Counted from the stretch's first letter, positions 36,149 to 45,094 are shown. The stretch: 46,456 nt of DNA from Mariaggregatimicrobium sp964498785 (GCA_964498785.1 CAZCJL010000054.1:1-46456); one strand, 5' to 3'. Numbers and translations are program-made. The notes: generated by a model not told the origin, from the letters alone.

Positions 36149-39100
36149 ATGAAAAGATTACTTTATTTTTTAGCTATATTAATAACATTTATAACGTTAA
36201 ACGAGGCAGACGCCCAGGAAGATGCTCGCTCACTTCGATATAAAGGTGCATTAACAAAAGAACGAACTGTCCGGCGCATCTTATCCATGGGCTATACCGA
36301 ACCATCGTTAAGTTCAAATTATGACGTGATTTATTATAAACTCGATCTTGAACCAAAACCCTATCTCGAATTGTTGTACGGAACTGTCACCATGCGGGCA
36401 AAAGTTGTTAGCGACGAACTAAATCTGGTGGAACTCAATCTTTCCCATCCGATGGTGGTGACGTCAGTAAAACAAAATAATAACGAACTGGAATTCAACC
36501 ATGACGATAATTTGTTGCGCATCACTCCGGACAGCACTTATTACCAAAATGAGCTGTTTGAAATAATAATTGAATATCACGGAAGACCAATGGCGACCGG
36601 ATTTGGCTCATTTAATTTTGACTGGTACGACAGCCAACCAATGGTGTGGACACTCAGCGAACCGTACGGCGCCAGGGATTGGTGGCCCTGTAAAGATTAT
36701 CCTGTTGACAAGGCAGATTCTGTGGATATTCTGGTAACTGTGCCGGACGATTTAATTGTCGCGTCAAACGGATTGTTAATAGAAAAGCGACAACTGCCAG
36801 ATAGCAAAGCCCAGTTTGTCTGGCATGAGCGATACCCAATCACAACCTATTTAGTGAGCCTGGCAATTCATCCGTATATGCAATATTCTGATTGGTATAT
36901 TTCATTAGATAAAAAGCCCATGGAAATTCAGTACTATGTTTTCCCGGATCAATTCAATTTCTGGCAGCGGCATTATTCAAAAACGCCGCGCATGATCGAG
37001 ATTTTTGCTCAACTGTACGGTGAGTATCCATTTCTGAAAGAAAAATACGGCCACGCGCAATGTCTGTTTAGCGGAGGTATGGAACATCAGACTATTACCA
37101 GTTTGATATCTTCTACCTATTATAGTGATAAAACGTATGAAGATTTAATCGCTCATGAATTAGCGCACATGTGGTGGGGAGATATGATTACCTGCAAAAC
37201 ATTTCACGATATCTGGCTGAACGAAGGATTTGCGGTCTATTCCGAGGCGCTTTACAGAGAGCAACGCTATGGCAAAGAAGATTTTCATAATCAAATAAAT
37301 GCCAGCGAATATAAAGGTCCAGGGACAATCTATGTCGAACATCCTGAGAATGGCGTGTTTACAAGCCATAATGTGCCGCTTGTTTATGATAAAGCTGCTT
37401 TTGTGCTGCACATGATGCGACACATGCTGGGCGACAGTACATTTTTTAACATTTTGAAAACATATTATGCAGATACACGCTATCAATACAACGTCGCCTC
37501 AACAGCGGATTTTCAAGAGCTATGCGAACAGGTGAGCGGGATGGACCTTAATTTCTTCTTTCAGCAGTGGATCTTTAACCAGGGATATCCGCAATATGAG
37601 GTAAGTTGGAATTATTTTGAAAGTACTCCGGGCAATTATGTTGTCAAAGGGCACATTCGTCAGACGCAAATGACAGGCACTCTGTTCAAAATGCCGGTAG
37701 ATATCACAATCAAAATGGGAGCAACAGACACAACCTTTGTTTTTTGGGTTGATTCTGAAATAAATTTATTTGAATTTAACGTGCTACAACAGCCGACAAA
37801 TCTGGTGCTGGATGAAGAAAACTGGCTGATGGAAGATACCAAATATTTAACTGCGCCACAATTGGAGGTTGTATTCTCAAAAGCCATTGAGCTAACAGGG
37901 GACGTCGATGGATATCCCGGTCCGAATGAGACAGCGCAAGTAATCGTTCAGCTTTTAAATACAGGCGCCGGAATTACTGGTTTAACTGCCGTGCTTTCAG
38001 CGAACGAGCCGGCTGTGACTGTCACCAAAAGTGAAAGTAGTTTCGGGATTGTTAACTCCTATCAACAGTCAGGCAATTATAGCGATCCATTCGAATTGAC
38101 GTTATCATCCGAGTTTACGCCTCGCATCGTTAGCGCGGAATTAGCTCTGACTGGTGACAATAATTACCAAAAGAATATTCCTGCCAAATTGCGCATCGGG
38201 AAACCCCAAATTCTCGTTGTTGAAGATGATGGTATTTCGGATTTCAACGTGGCTTTTTCTGTAATTTTTGACAAAGCAGATATTCTCACAGAATCGGTGG
38301 CAGCCGATTCTATGGCAGGTCAAAATATTTCGGTTCAAGATTTCTCGATTGTGATCTGGGATACGGATGCTGATAGCGCTGAAACCATCACCCATGAAGA
38401 CCAGCAGACTATTTCAGCATTTTTGGAAAATGGTGGCAGATTTGCATTATTTGGCCAGAATATCGGTTATGATCTGGTAACCTTTGGTGACGACACAGAC
38501 CAGGCGTTTTATCGGGATGTCCTGAATGCCGTTTTTGTAAGCGATAACAGCCAATCGATTTTTCTCAGAGGAATTCCGGGTGACGACGTGGGACAGGGAC
38601 TTGTGCTCGAAATGCGGAACGATGACATGCAACCTTTGGTTGATTCTCCGGATGTGATCACTCCGACAGATAGTAGCATTTCTTTTATCCAATATTTGCC
38701 ATCACAAGCATCGGCAGCGGTGCGTTATGCGAACGATAATTCTAAAGTCGCTTATTTTGGTTTTGGGTTAAATGCCTTATCTGCCCGTGCCGAAGAAAAT
38801 GGTAAAAAATTATTATCTAATTTGATTGATTGGTTTCAGAAAACAGAAACAGGTCTTTCCAGTCAGATGGATGCTCAGGAAAAACCGATGGATTACGCGC
38901 TACATCAAAATTACCCCAATCCGTTTGTTGGAGAGGGCGGAGCAACCGGTCGCGGAACGACCATTGAATTATCACTACCAAAAACAACAGATGTCGAAGT
39001 GACGATCTATAATTTGCTCGGGCAAAGAGTGAGGCAAATCGTCCATACAACAAAGAACGCCGGCATTCATAAATTTATTTGGAACGGATTGGATGATGCT

Positions 39101-39187
39101 AACAAAGAGCTTGTGAGCGGCGTCTATTTCGTGATCATGAAAACACCTGAATTTAAATCCAGCCGGAAAATATTGATGGTTAAATAA
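36149..39187 (+). CDS. Secreted M1-family aminopeptidase with C-terminal sorting domain
   Basis: The 1012-residue protein has a signal peptide (residues 1-23), then an M1 metallopeptidase domain with the exopeptidase motif GGMEHQT and zinc ligands His336, His340 (HELAH) and Glu359 (NEGFAVY), the usual 18-residue spacing. After a Tyr-rich catalytic C-lobe comes an unassigned roughly 150-residue domain (LVVEDDGISDFNVAF). The C-terminal FlgD-like Ig/sorting tail starts at about 918 with LHQNYPNPF and ends in YFVIMKTPEFKSSRKILMVK. That tail is typical of type IX-like secretion and surface attachment in FCB bacteria. The ATG at 36149 with GAGG is preferred to the upstream TTG. Strong terminators flank the gene. 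Confidence 0.92.
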   Translation: MKRLLYFLAILITFITLNEADAQEDARSLRYKGALTKERTVRRILSMGYTEPSLSSNYDVIYYKLDLEPKPYLELLYGTVTMRAKVVSDELNLVELNLSHPMVVTSVKQNNNELEFNHDDNLLRITPDSTYYQNELFEIIIEYHGRPMATGFGSFNFDWYDSQPMVWTLSEPYGARDWWPCKDYPVDKADSVDILVTVPDDLIVASNGLLIEKRQLPDSKAQFVWHERYPITTYLVSLAIHPYMQYSDWYISLDKKPMEIQYYVFPDQFNFWQRHYSKTPRMIEIFAQLYGEYPFLKEKYGHAQCLFSGGMEHQTITSLISSTYYSDKTYEDLIAHELAHMWWGDMITCKTFHDIWLNEGFAVYSEALYREQRYGKEDFHNQINASEYKGPGTIYVEHPENGVFTSHNVPLVYDKAAFVLHMMRHMLGDSTFFNILKTYYADTRYQYNVASTADFQELCEQVSGMDLNFFFQQWIFNQGYPQYEVSWNYFESTPGNYVVKGHIRQTQMTGTLFKMPVDITIKMGATDTTFVFWVDSEINLFEFNVLQQPTNLVLDEENWLMEDTKYLTAPQLEVVFSKAIELTGDVDGYPGPNETAQVIVQLLNTGAGITGLTAVLSANEPAVTVTKSESSFGIVNSYQQSGNYSDPFELTLSSEFTPRIVSAELALTGDNNYQKNIPAKLRIGKPQILVVEDDGISDFNVAFSVIFDKADILTESVAADSMAGQNISVQDFSIVIWDTDADSAETITHEDQQTISAFLENGGRFALFGQNIGYDLVTFGDDTDQAFYRDVLNAVFVSDNSQSIFLRGIPGDDVGQGLVLEMRNDDMQPLVDSPDVITPTDSSISFIQYLPSQASAAVRYANDNSKVAYFGFGLNALSARAEENGKKLLSNLIDWFQKTETGLSSQMDAQEKPMDYALHQNYPNPFVGEGGATGRGTTIELSLPKTTDVEVTIYNLLGQRVRQIVHTTKNAGIHKFIWNGLDDANKELVSGVYFVIMKTPEFKSSRKILMVK

Positions 39188-39235
39188 AGGTGACTTGATA
39201 AATTACCGGTTAGATCACCCATTTCTATGGATACA

Positions 39236-39273
39236 AGCCATAGTCTTGATTTTAAGAGACTATGGCTTTTTTT
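39236..39273 (+). terminator. Intrinsic terminator after the aminopeptidase gene
   Basis: AGCCATAGTCT (39236-39246) and AGACTATGGCT (39257-39267) form a perfect 11-bp stem with a 10-base loop, followed by a run of T residues. Confidence 0.9.
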
Positions 39274-39375
39274 ATGATTTTAATATTCTATGTTGCACTG
39301 TTGTGAGTAGTTGAATTTTCAGGTTTTTGGGTTGAATATGAAGTGTGATAACAATAAAAAGTTAGTAACTATTCA

Positions 39376-39410
39376 GGCGTCACTCCTGCGAATGCAGGTG
39401 TCTCCCTTTT
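39376..39410. repeat. GC-rich palindromic intergenic repeat
   Basis: The CACTCCTGCGAATGCAGGTGTC core forms a hairpin (CCTGC/GCAGG). It resembles the well-known REP-like repeats of the form CCTGC...GCAGG with GTCATTCC-like flanks. Confidence 0.5.
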
Positions 39411-39479
39411 CAATGTGAATAAGTGAGATAAAAATTTGTATCATACCGGCAAAGAAAAGCATTTTCTGATTGCGGAATT

Positions 39480-39671
39480 ATGAAGACCTGTTATGTGTAC
39501 ATGATGGCAAACAAGTATAACAATGTACTTTACACCGGAGTTACAAACAACTTTATTAGACGTGTGTATGAACATAAAAAGAATTTGATCGGGGGATTTA
39601 CAAAAAAATACAATTGCCGCTTGCTACCGGACATTTTTTGTAAAATGTCATTTTTTGGTTCAATGTCATGA
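39480..39671 (+). pseudogene. Truncated GIY-YIG endonuclease domain protein
   Basis: The 63-residue ORF begins with a full GIY-YIG start (CYVYMMANKYNNVLYTGVTNN, catalytic-core Arg in RRVYEH) and the GGFTKKYN segment. It loses family similarity after about residue 45, where the usual C-terminal helical part is missing. Intact YhbQ/UPF0213-like proteins are about 80-100 residues. A perfect 8-bp terminator-like hairpin interrupts the frame (39630-39656). It lies among palindromic repeats. I read it as a decayed gene; a shortened functional protein is less likely. Confidence 0.65.
39630..39656 (+). terminator. Hairpin within the GIY-YIG relic
   Basis: GACATTTT (39630-39637) and AAAATGTC (39642-39649) form an 8-bp stem with a TTGT loop, followed by ATTTTTT. 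It lies exactly where the frame diverges from the family. Confidence 0.6.
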
Positions 39672-39706
39672 CGAATGCTTCTATCGGGCATCCACTTTGC
39701 TTAATT

Positions 39707-39740
39707 TTAGGAGAGTCCCGCTAAAAACATGCGGGAATGA
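39707..39740. repeat. CCCGC...GCGGG palindromic repeat
   Basis: CCCGC and GCGGG flank a short A-rich loop, followed by GAATGACAG. This is the other half-site pattern of the GTCATTCCCGC repeat group near the GIY-YIG relic. Confidence 0.5.
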
Positions 39741-39968
39741 CAGCTCTATGCTGAATAGTAATAAAAGTTATTATATTTCAGACAAAAATATTGTTTATAT
39801 CGCTAAAAATAAGTAAATTGGAACCTGTATTATAAAGCATAATAATGCACTAATAACAAAGTAATTCCATTAATTACAGAATGATATATTGGAATTCGTT
39901 TTAAAACAAAAATTTTACAGTGAAGCACACAATAATCTTTTTTTTGTGGTTCATGAATTTTTCAGGAT

Positions 39969-41024
39969 ATGTCACAGAACCATAGTATTTACGCACACAG
40001 GGAAACCAAAGACTTGACTTACGCGATTGAAACAGTTCGATTAACAAAGAAATATCCGCAACATCGAGGATATTCGGAAATAATTTGTCATCCGTTTCGT
40101 AATAAAGAGATTATCGCGCTTAAAGATATAAATTTCCGGATAAAACCTGGAGAACTTTTCTGCCTTATCGGGGCTAATGGCGCCGGGAAAACCACGCTGA
40201 TTAAAATTTTGTGTTCTCTGATTCTGCCTACATCAGGCAGAGCATTTATTAATGATCTTGATGTGGTAAAATGCGGAGCTGAGGTGAGAAGACAAATTGG
40301 CTATGTGGTAAGCGATGAACGCAGTTTTTACTGGCGATTAAGCGGAAGGCAAAATTTACAATTTTTTGCCACGCTGTATAAACTAGCTTCTTCTGTCATT
40401 TCGATAAAAATAAAGGAATTGCTGGAGTTGACCGGGCTGGAGCGAGACGCGGATAAAATGTTTAAGGATTACTCCGCCGGGATGAAACAAAAAATGGCGA
40501 TTGCACGCGGACTGTTAAATGATCCGAAAATACTATTTATGGATGAACCAACCCGAAGCCTTGATCCGTATGCCTCAAAAATGCTGAGAAAATTCGTTAA
40601 AGGTAAAATAGTCGGCGAAAATCGAAAAACTGTATTTTTAACCACCCACAATCTTCAGGAGGCGGAAATATTAAGCGATAAGATCGCGATCATACACAAC
40701 GGCCGGTTTCTGGTATTTGGAACGATGTCGGAAATTTTGAAAAACGGCAAAATCCAGTCAACGTTCATTGTTTCACTATCTCATCCATCCAAAGAATTAT
40801 TAGATAGATTGATTGAATTACCCCACTCAATTAAAATGATTAGCAATCCTGATATGCTTTCTGCAAATGGTTCGCCTTTTAACCTGGAAATTTCTGTTTC
40901 GGAAAAGGACGTTCCGCATTGTATACGCAGGATAGTGGAACATGGCGGTGATATTCTGGCGTGCTTTCCCAAAAGGATCGCACTGGAAGATGCGTTTACT
41001 CACTACATAAAGGAAAGCCAATGA
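39969..41024 (+). CDS. ABC transporter ATP-binding protein
   Basis: The 351-residue protein has Walker A IGANGAGKTTL (residues 68-78), a YSAGMKQKMAIARGLL signature, Walker B ILFMDEPTRSLDP and a C-terminal roughly 90-residue extension. It belongs to the DrrA/CcmA-type group that drives export with an ABC-2 permease. The permease ATG overlaps its TGA (ATGA), so the pair is coupled. The convergent RiPP-like cluster immediately downstream suggests it may export that product, but the ABC pair is on the opposite strand. Confidence 0.92.
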   Translation: MSQNHSIYAHRETKDLTYAIETVRLTKKYPQHRGYSEIICHPFRNKEIIALKDINFRIKPGELFCLIGANGAGKTTLIKILCSLILPTSGRAFINDLDVVKCGAEVRRQIGYVVSDERSFYWRLSGRQNLQFFATLYKLASSVISIKIKELLELTGLERDADKMFKDYSAGMKQKMAIARGLLNDPKILFMDEPTRSLDPYASKMLRKFVKGKIVGENRKTVFLTTHNLQEAEILSDKIAIIHNGRFLVFGTMSEILKNGKIQSTFIVSLSHPSKELLDRLIELPHSIKMISNPDMLSANGSPFNLEISVSEKDVPHCIRRIVEHGGDILACFPKRIALEDAFTHYIKESQ

Positions 41025-41836
41025 AAATGAGCCTTGCAGTCCCCTGGGCATTTTTAAAACGTGATCTCCGCAATGAAACAAGTTACAAATTTCAATTTTT
41101 TATGCAATTAGCAGGTATCCTGTTTTCAACTGTTACTTTTTATTTTCTGTCCAAACTTGTCGGGACCAAATTCAACGAATATCTCAAACCGTATGGTGGT
41201 GACTATTTTTCTTTTGTGCTTATTGGCGTTGCGTTTTCTCATTATCTACACGTATCGTTGCAGGGATTTAGCAAAGTTATCCGGGAAGCCCAGGTACTTG
41301 GAATTATGGAACCGTTATTAGTGACCGACACAAGCATTGAAACGATCATCATTTCATCGTCACTATATAATTTCCTGTTGACATCGCTGCGCGTTTTGAT
41401 CTTTTTGTTGCTGGGAGTGGTCGTTTTTTCCATGGATATCAGCAGGGGGAATTACGCCGGCGCCGCCATTATTTTGCTTCTGACCATTCCCTCTTTCAGT
41501 TGTCTCGGAATTATTTCTGCAAGTTTCATTATGGTGATGAAAAAGGGTGATCCGCTGTCCTGGCTTTTCTCCAGTCTGTCATGGTTAATTGGTGGCGTAT
41601 ATTATCCGGTGTCCATTTTACCGCGCTGGATGCAGTATGCGGCTGATTTGTTGCCAATACGCCATTCATTGGAAGGAATGCGGTTGGCGCTGCTTCAGGG
41701 ATATTCTATCAGGCAGTTGGCGCCAAGTATCGTTCCGCTGTTTATTTTTATCGCTATAATGCTGCCGTTAAGTTTGATGATTTTCAGACTTGCAGTGAAA
41801 AAAGCAAAAGTCGATGGAACGCTCACTCAATATTAA
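41021..41836 (+). CDS. ABC-2 type permease
   Basis: The 271-residue membrane protein has about six helices and the ABC-2 pattern (LRNETSYKFQFFMQLAGILFSTVTFYFLSKLVG, then GGVYYPVSILPRWMQYAADLLPIRHSLEGMR). The LPxWM...P.xHxLE.xR block near the fifth helix is typical of DrrB-type exporters. ATG at 41021 has an AAGGA site. Its 3' end overlaps the convergent nucleotidyltransferase gene by 14 bases. Confidence 0.9.
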   Translation: MKMSLAVPWAFLKRDLRNETSYKFQFFMQLAGILFSTVTFYFLSKLVGTKFNEYLKPYGGDYFSFVLIGVAFSHYLHVSLQGFSKVIREAQVLGIMEPLLVTDTSIETIIISSSLYNFLLTSLRVLIFLLLGVVVFSMDISRGNYAGAAIILLLTIPSFSCLGIISASFIMVMKKGDPLSWLFSSLSWLIGGVYYPVSILPRWMQYAADLLPIRHSLEGMRLALLQGYSIRQLAPSIVPLFIFIAIMLPLSLMIFRLAVKKAKVDGTLTQY

Positions 41837-43085
41837 ATATAGTCGTTGGCGATGTCGGCCGGGAAACTCCGGCATTGTTCAATATTGTAAAAAAGAGCTT
41901 CTGGCAAAACAAAAAGCCAAAATGAAGCACCGGGATGATTCTATTAAACAAAGCAATGACAGGATGTAATACCCGATACAAATAGACGCGATTTGAATTG
42001 GCCGGCAGGCGGTATTTGTCGCACAACTTTTGTTGAGAAGGAAAAAGATAGACTAAAATATGATTGACTTTTTCGCTGAATTTTGGGGACAGAGAAAGTC
42101 GCCGTGAAATTGAAAAAAATTGTTGCTCAATTTTATGTATCTTATACAGTCGAGTAAAATACTCATTGGAATATTCTGATTTAAGTTTCGCAAGAATGGC
42201 CGCAGGGATGATTCCCGGAATTTCCTGATCCGCGAAAAATAAACCAGCGTAAACAAAAGACGCAATTTTATAGTGAAGGCTGGTGTTTAAAATCTGCTCC
42301 CAATCCAATACCTCTTGATATTTAAGAATCACGGCTACGATATCATTAATTTCCCGATAAGTGATGATTTGCTTAAATTTGTAAAAATGGTGCACACATA
42401 AATGCAAAATCATATCCTCGGACGAAAGGAGCATTGTCTCGCAACCATTAATCCTGCCTGGTATTGCTCGTGTCCAAAAATCGTTTATATTGATTTGAAA
42501 CATTCGATTTACCCGCACATTCCAGTGTAGCTCAACAGCCGGTCCACATTTTGTTCGGCAAAGCGGTATTGCATGATGGTGAAACAGTGGATTTCTGCTT
42601 TGTTCTGTTGGTTCAGAAATATAATAATTGTAACCATTGTCAAGAAGCGCGTTTTTGGCAGAATCCAAATCCTGTTCTCTCACTAATATATCAAGATCAC
42701 TCGTTTTTCTGACGCCCCAATCTTTGTAAGCTGTTTCCAGCAATACCGGTCCTTTTAAGACAGCAGCTTCAATCCTGGCATTGTGCAATAAATTAAATAC
42801 ATGCTTTAATTCATCAAAAATCAATATATTCCAGCCAAACGCAGCGATGTATTTTTTGCTCATTATGGTAACGTATTCAGCGGGCACTAAATCCTGCTTT
42901 TGATGTTGTTTTAAATTAGAATAAATGAGTGAAACAACCTGTTGAGATATAGCGAATTTGATGATATATTGCCAATTCAGATGTCTCGTTAATAATTGTT
43001 CAATTTCCTGAAACACGGCGTCCGAAAAGTTCACTTTTGAGCAGAGCCTGACAAATCGTTTTTCTAACGCGACGTTCTTTTTCAT
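41823..43085 (-). CDS. Nucleotidyltransferase-fold protein (PF14907-like)
   Basis: The 420-residue protein has an N-terminal helical domain (residues 1-95) and a nucleotidyltransferase fold with KGPVLLETAYKDWGVRKTSDLDILV (Asp pair in SDLDIL). A long helical tail with conserved aromatic residues follows. This group is called uncharacterised nucleotidyltransferase family 5; the substrate is not known. Such proteins recur near PqqD-like and HprK-like genes of peptide-modification clusters. The ATG at 43085 is supported by an AAAGGTAG site and overlaps the peptidase gene end by 86 bases. Confidence 0.8.
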   Translation of the reverse strand: MKKNVALEKRFVRLCSKVNFSDAVFQEIEQLLTRHLNWQYIIKFAISQQVVSLIYSNLKQHQKQDLVPAEYVTIMSKKYIAAFGWNILIFDELKHVFNLLHNARIEAAVLKGPVLLETAYKDWGVRKTSDLDILVREQDLDSAKNALLDNGYNYYISEPTEQSRNPLFHHHAIPLCRTKCGPAVELHWNVRVNRMFQININDFWTRAIPGRINGCETMLLSSEDMILHLCVHHFYKFKQIITYREINDIVAVILKYQEVLDWEQILNTSLHYKIASFVYAGLFFADQEIPGIIPAAILAKLKSEYSNEYFTRLYKIHKIEQQFFSISRRLSLSPKFSEKVNHILVYLFPSQQKLCDKYRLPANSNRVYLYRVLHPVIALFNRIIPVLHFGFLFCQKLFFTILNNAGVSRPTSPTTIFNIE

Positions 43086-43674
43086 AACTACCTTTAAGAT
43101 ACAATAGGTGCGAAAAACAGCAATCGATCATAAAAAATAATCTCCGGAGAATCGCGCCAAAAAGTCGGAAACATGATGAATTCAACCAGCCAGCTAGCAA
43201 TCGCCATTGGCATTGTAATACTATGCCATAAATAGCGTGCATGCGTTGATAGTCTTTTCCGCGCAGATTGATCCGAATGCTTTTTGACTTTATTTCCGTT
43301 ACAATACCAAGCACCTGTGATTCATGCAGCGGTGCGTCAAAGCCCCGCAGATGATCGCCTTTTGTGATTATACCGTTGTTAAAGCGTGTGACAAAACGAT
43401 GGGTGCAGTATGTCGTTCCACGATCCAAAAGAAGGATGTCTCCCGGAGTAAATGTTGAAATTTGGGTGGATTCGACGATTATTTTGTCTCCGGCATTTAT
43501 GACCGGGGACATACTATTGCTCATCACTAACAAGGCTACTTTCGACTGCCGCAAGAGCTGCTCTCGAATTATAGTGGTCACAGCTTTTGTTAATTTATTA
43601 GTTTTCACAGAATTAAATAATATGTGCGAAATACTTATGTTGAAGAGGGAACACAGCCCCCCACTTGTATACAT
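43000..43674 (-). CDS. S26/S24-type signal-peptidase-like protein
   Basis: The protein has a Ser/Lys dyad region: SNSMSPVINAGDKIIV with Ser54 (from a start at 43674) and IITKGDH with Lys105. The hydrophobic C-terminal region could reach the membrane. This resembles signal peptidase I or the maturation proteases used by some RiPP systems. The ATG at 43674 lies inside the precursor-peptide gene and overlaps it out of frame by 40 bases. A GTG at 43608 (VKTNKL) would avoid the overlap. The ATG has a GCAGGA site too close to be ideal. It may cleave the small peptide upstream. Confidence 0.78.
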   Translation of the reverse strand: MYTSGGLCSLFNISISHILFNSVKTNKLTKAVTTIIREQLLRQSKVALLVMSNSMSPVINAGDKIIVESTQISTFTPGDILLLDRGTTYCTHRFVTRFNNGIITKGDHLRGFDAPLHESQVLGIVTEIKSKSIRINLRGKDYQRMHAIYGIVLQCQWRLLAGWLNSSCFRLFGAILRRLFFMIDCCFSHLLYLKGSYEKERRVRKTICQALLKSELFGRRVSGN

Positions 43675-43772
43675 GATCCTGCCAACGTTTCAATGACGCT
43701 GGTATGAGTAATTCGCGGTTTCTGGTAAATTTTTTTGCGGGAATTTGAGCATGTCTTGTTTTCTTTTTTCAT
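43635..43772 (-). CDS. 45-residue Cys-containing peptide, candidate RiPP precursor
   Basis: Minus-strand ORF with AAGGAG 10 bases before the ATG. The N-terminal part is basic (residues 1-20, MKKENKTCSNSRKKIYQKPR). A middle block ITHTSVIETL and the tail AGSCIQVGGCVPSST follow, with Cys8, Cys34 and Cys40. The layout of a charged leader plus a short Gly/Cys/Ser/Thr-rich tail is typical of RiPP precursors. It lies directly between the radical SAM/SPASM gene (48 bases upstream) and the protease gene. No family is recognised; it is too short to confirm by sequence alone. Confidence 0.7.
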   Translation of the reverse strand: MKKENKTCSNSRKKIYQKPRITHTSVIETLAGSCIQVGGCVPSST

Positions 43773-43820
43773 GGCGTCCAATCTCCTTCCTGATAGCTAT
43801 GGCAAATTATATGTATTGTT

Positions 43821-44864
43821 TCACGATGAAGCAAATGGTGTTTTTGCGATAACCGATCTTCGTATTTTCGCGTGCCGACAGCATTCACGGGCTGGTTCGC
43901 ACAAACTACCATGCTCCATTAAAGCCAGCCCCGGACAGGGACTACAATATTCAATATCGTCACATATCGCGCAGCGGTTTAGCTTTGTTAAGGTTAATTC
44001 ACGAATGTTCTGCAATACCAATGATTTTCTCCAAATGCTTGCTAATGATTGGTCTCGAATATTTCCTGCTTTTGTTTGAATCCGGAGACAGGGATAAACA
44101 TCACCAAAGGCTGAAATAACAATTAACCCTTTACCTGCATTGCACAATGTTTGATTTAAAGCTAATTCATTGCGCTTCCAATTCGGATGAAATTCTTCAA
44201 AATACTGTAAAAGGTCATCATCAGATATTCGATATTCCAGTGGTAACTTATTATTGTCTATTTGTGGATTGATGATAGTATCCGGGCGAAACAGAACGCC
44301 AATGGAATCTGCAAACTGCTGAATGGCTATTAATTGATGCACATTCTGTTTCATCACAATGGTTTTTATATGAACATTCAAATTCAATTTTTTCATAAGG
44401 TGGATCGATTTTATCGTCCGGTGAAAAGAACCCGGAGTTTGTGTTATCGAATCGTGAACTTTTTCGGACATTCCGTACAGACTAATTTCAATGAATAGCG
44501 GATTGAGATCAGCGATTTTTTGTGCCTGTTCTTCTGAAATCAGCGTGCCGTTCGTAAATATTCGCAGCGCAAAATTCTTTTTTCTGGCATATCGTGTGAT
44601 CTGAAAAAAATCACTCCGAAGCATGGCTTCTCCACCGGAAACAGAAAGATAAAACGACTCTAATTCAGCTAATTGATCGAAAACATTTTCTATTTCCGTT
44701 CCGGTCAATTCTTTTTGCTGGTTCTTGTTAACACTGTAACAATGAATGCACTTAAGATTGCACTGGTATGTTAAATCCAGATGTGCATATATTGGGATAT
44801 TTTTAGCAACAGCCTGGCGTTCGAGTTCGCCATAAGATGTGCTTTTGGGATTGATCGAATGCAT
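43821..44864 (-). CDS. Radical SAM/SPASM domain enzyme
   Basis: The 347-residue protein has the radical SAM CxxxCxxC motif at Cys35, Cys39 and Cys42 (CNLKCIHC), the GGEAMLR motif, and a C-terminal SPASM domain with Cys241, 259, 298, 301, 307, 310, 322 and 328. That is enough to bind two auxiliary [4Fe-4S] clusters. It resembles PqqE- and sactionine/ranthipeptide-type maturases that form thioether or C-C crosslinks in peptides. The small Cys-containing peptide gene starts 48 bases downstream, and a PqqD-like gene is 284 bases upstream. The ATG lacks a strong ribosome binding site. Confidence 0.92.
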   Translation of the reverse strand: MHSINPKSTSYGELERQAVAKNIPIYAHLDLTYQCNLKCIHCYSVNKNQQKELTGTEIENVFDQLAELESFYLSVSGGEAMLRSDFFQITRYARKKNFALRIFTNGTLISEEQAQKIADLNPLFIEISLYGMSEKVHDSITQTPGSFHRTIKSIHLMKKLNLNVHIKTIVMKQNVHQLIAIQQFADSIGVLFRPDTIINPQIDNNKLPLEYRISDDDLLQYFEEFHPNWKRNELALNQTLCNAGKGLIVISAFGDVYPCLRIQTKAGNIRDQSLASIWRKSLVLQNIRELTLTKLNRCAICDDIEYCSPCPGLALMEHGSLCEPARECCRHAKIRRSVIAKTPFASS

Positions 44865-44918
44865 TGTTTTTCTCGTGATTTGTAAATATAAATAACTACT
44901 CAGCTATATGTATTTTAA

Positions 44919-44935
44919 AAGCCACTTCAGCGGCT
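44919..44935 (-). terminator. Minus-strand hairpin between pqqD-like and radical SAM genes
   Basis: On the minus strand AGCCGC and GTGGCT pair over 6 bp (one G-U) around a TGAA tetraloop, followed by TTTTAAAA. This may attenuate transcription before the radical SAM gene. Confidence 0.45.
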
Positions 44936-44963
44936 GTAACGTGCTGGTTTGACAAATTAAAGT

Positions 44964-45094
44964 GGCTGTATCAGAAGTTACTCTTTCTAATTTAATATTT
45001 TTTTTAGTAGAGCAGCGATTCTATTGCTCCAAGCGATGGGATCGCTATTCCGCATAAATTTGCAAAATATAAATTTCAGACTTTTGATACAGCC
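44964..45094. mobile_element. MITE-like element with 15-base terminal inverted repeats
   Basis: GGCTGTATCAGAAGT (44964-44978) and the reverse complement of 45080-45094 match at 14 of 15 positions. The inner part carries an AGCGAT-CCC-ATCGCT hairpin and no gene. No clear target-site duplication is visible. The size (about 131 bases) and internal structure suggest a miniature inverted-repeat element, possibly mobilised by an unlinked transposase. Confidence 0.6.

Larger units (their letters stand above)
39274..39968. other. Gene-poor stretch with repeats and a GIY-YIG relic
   Basis: Apart from the broken GIY-YIG gene and the short repeats listed separately, this region is AT-rich with no convincing gene. 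The last 200 bases before the ABC transporter gene are featureless to me. Confidence 0.6.

Noticed and set aside
44964..45094. A minus-strand ORF inside the MITE-like element (ATG followed by RNSDPIAWSNR-like residues)
   Set aside because: It overlaps the element's internal hairpin and terminal repeat and has no ribosome binding site, so I read it as a relic of the repeat rather than a gene or second precursor.
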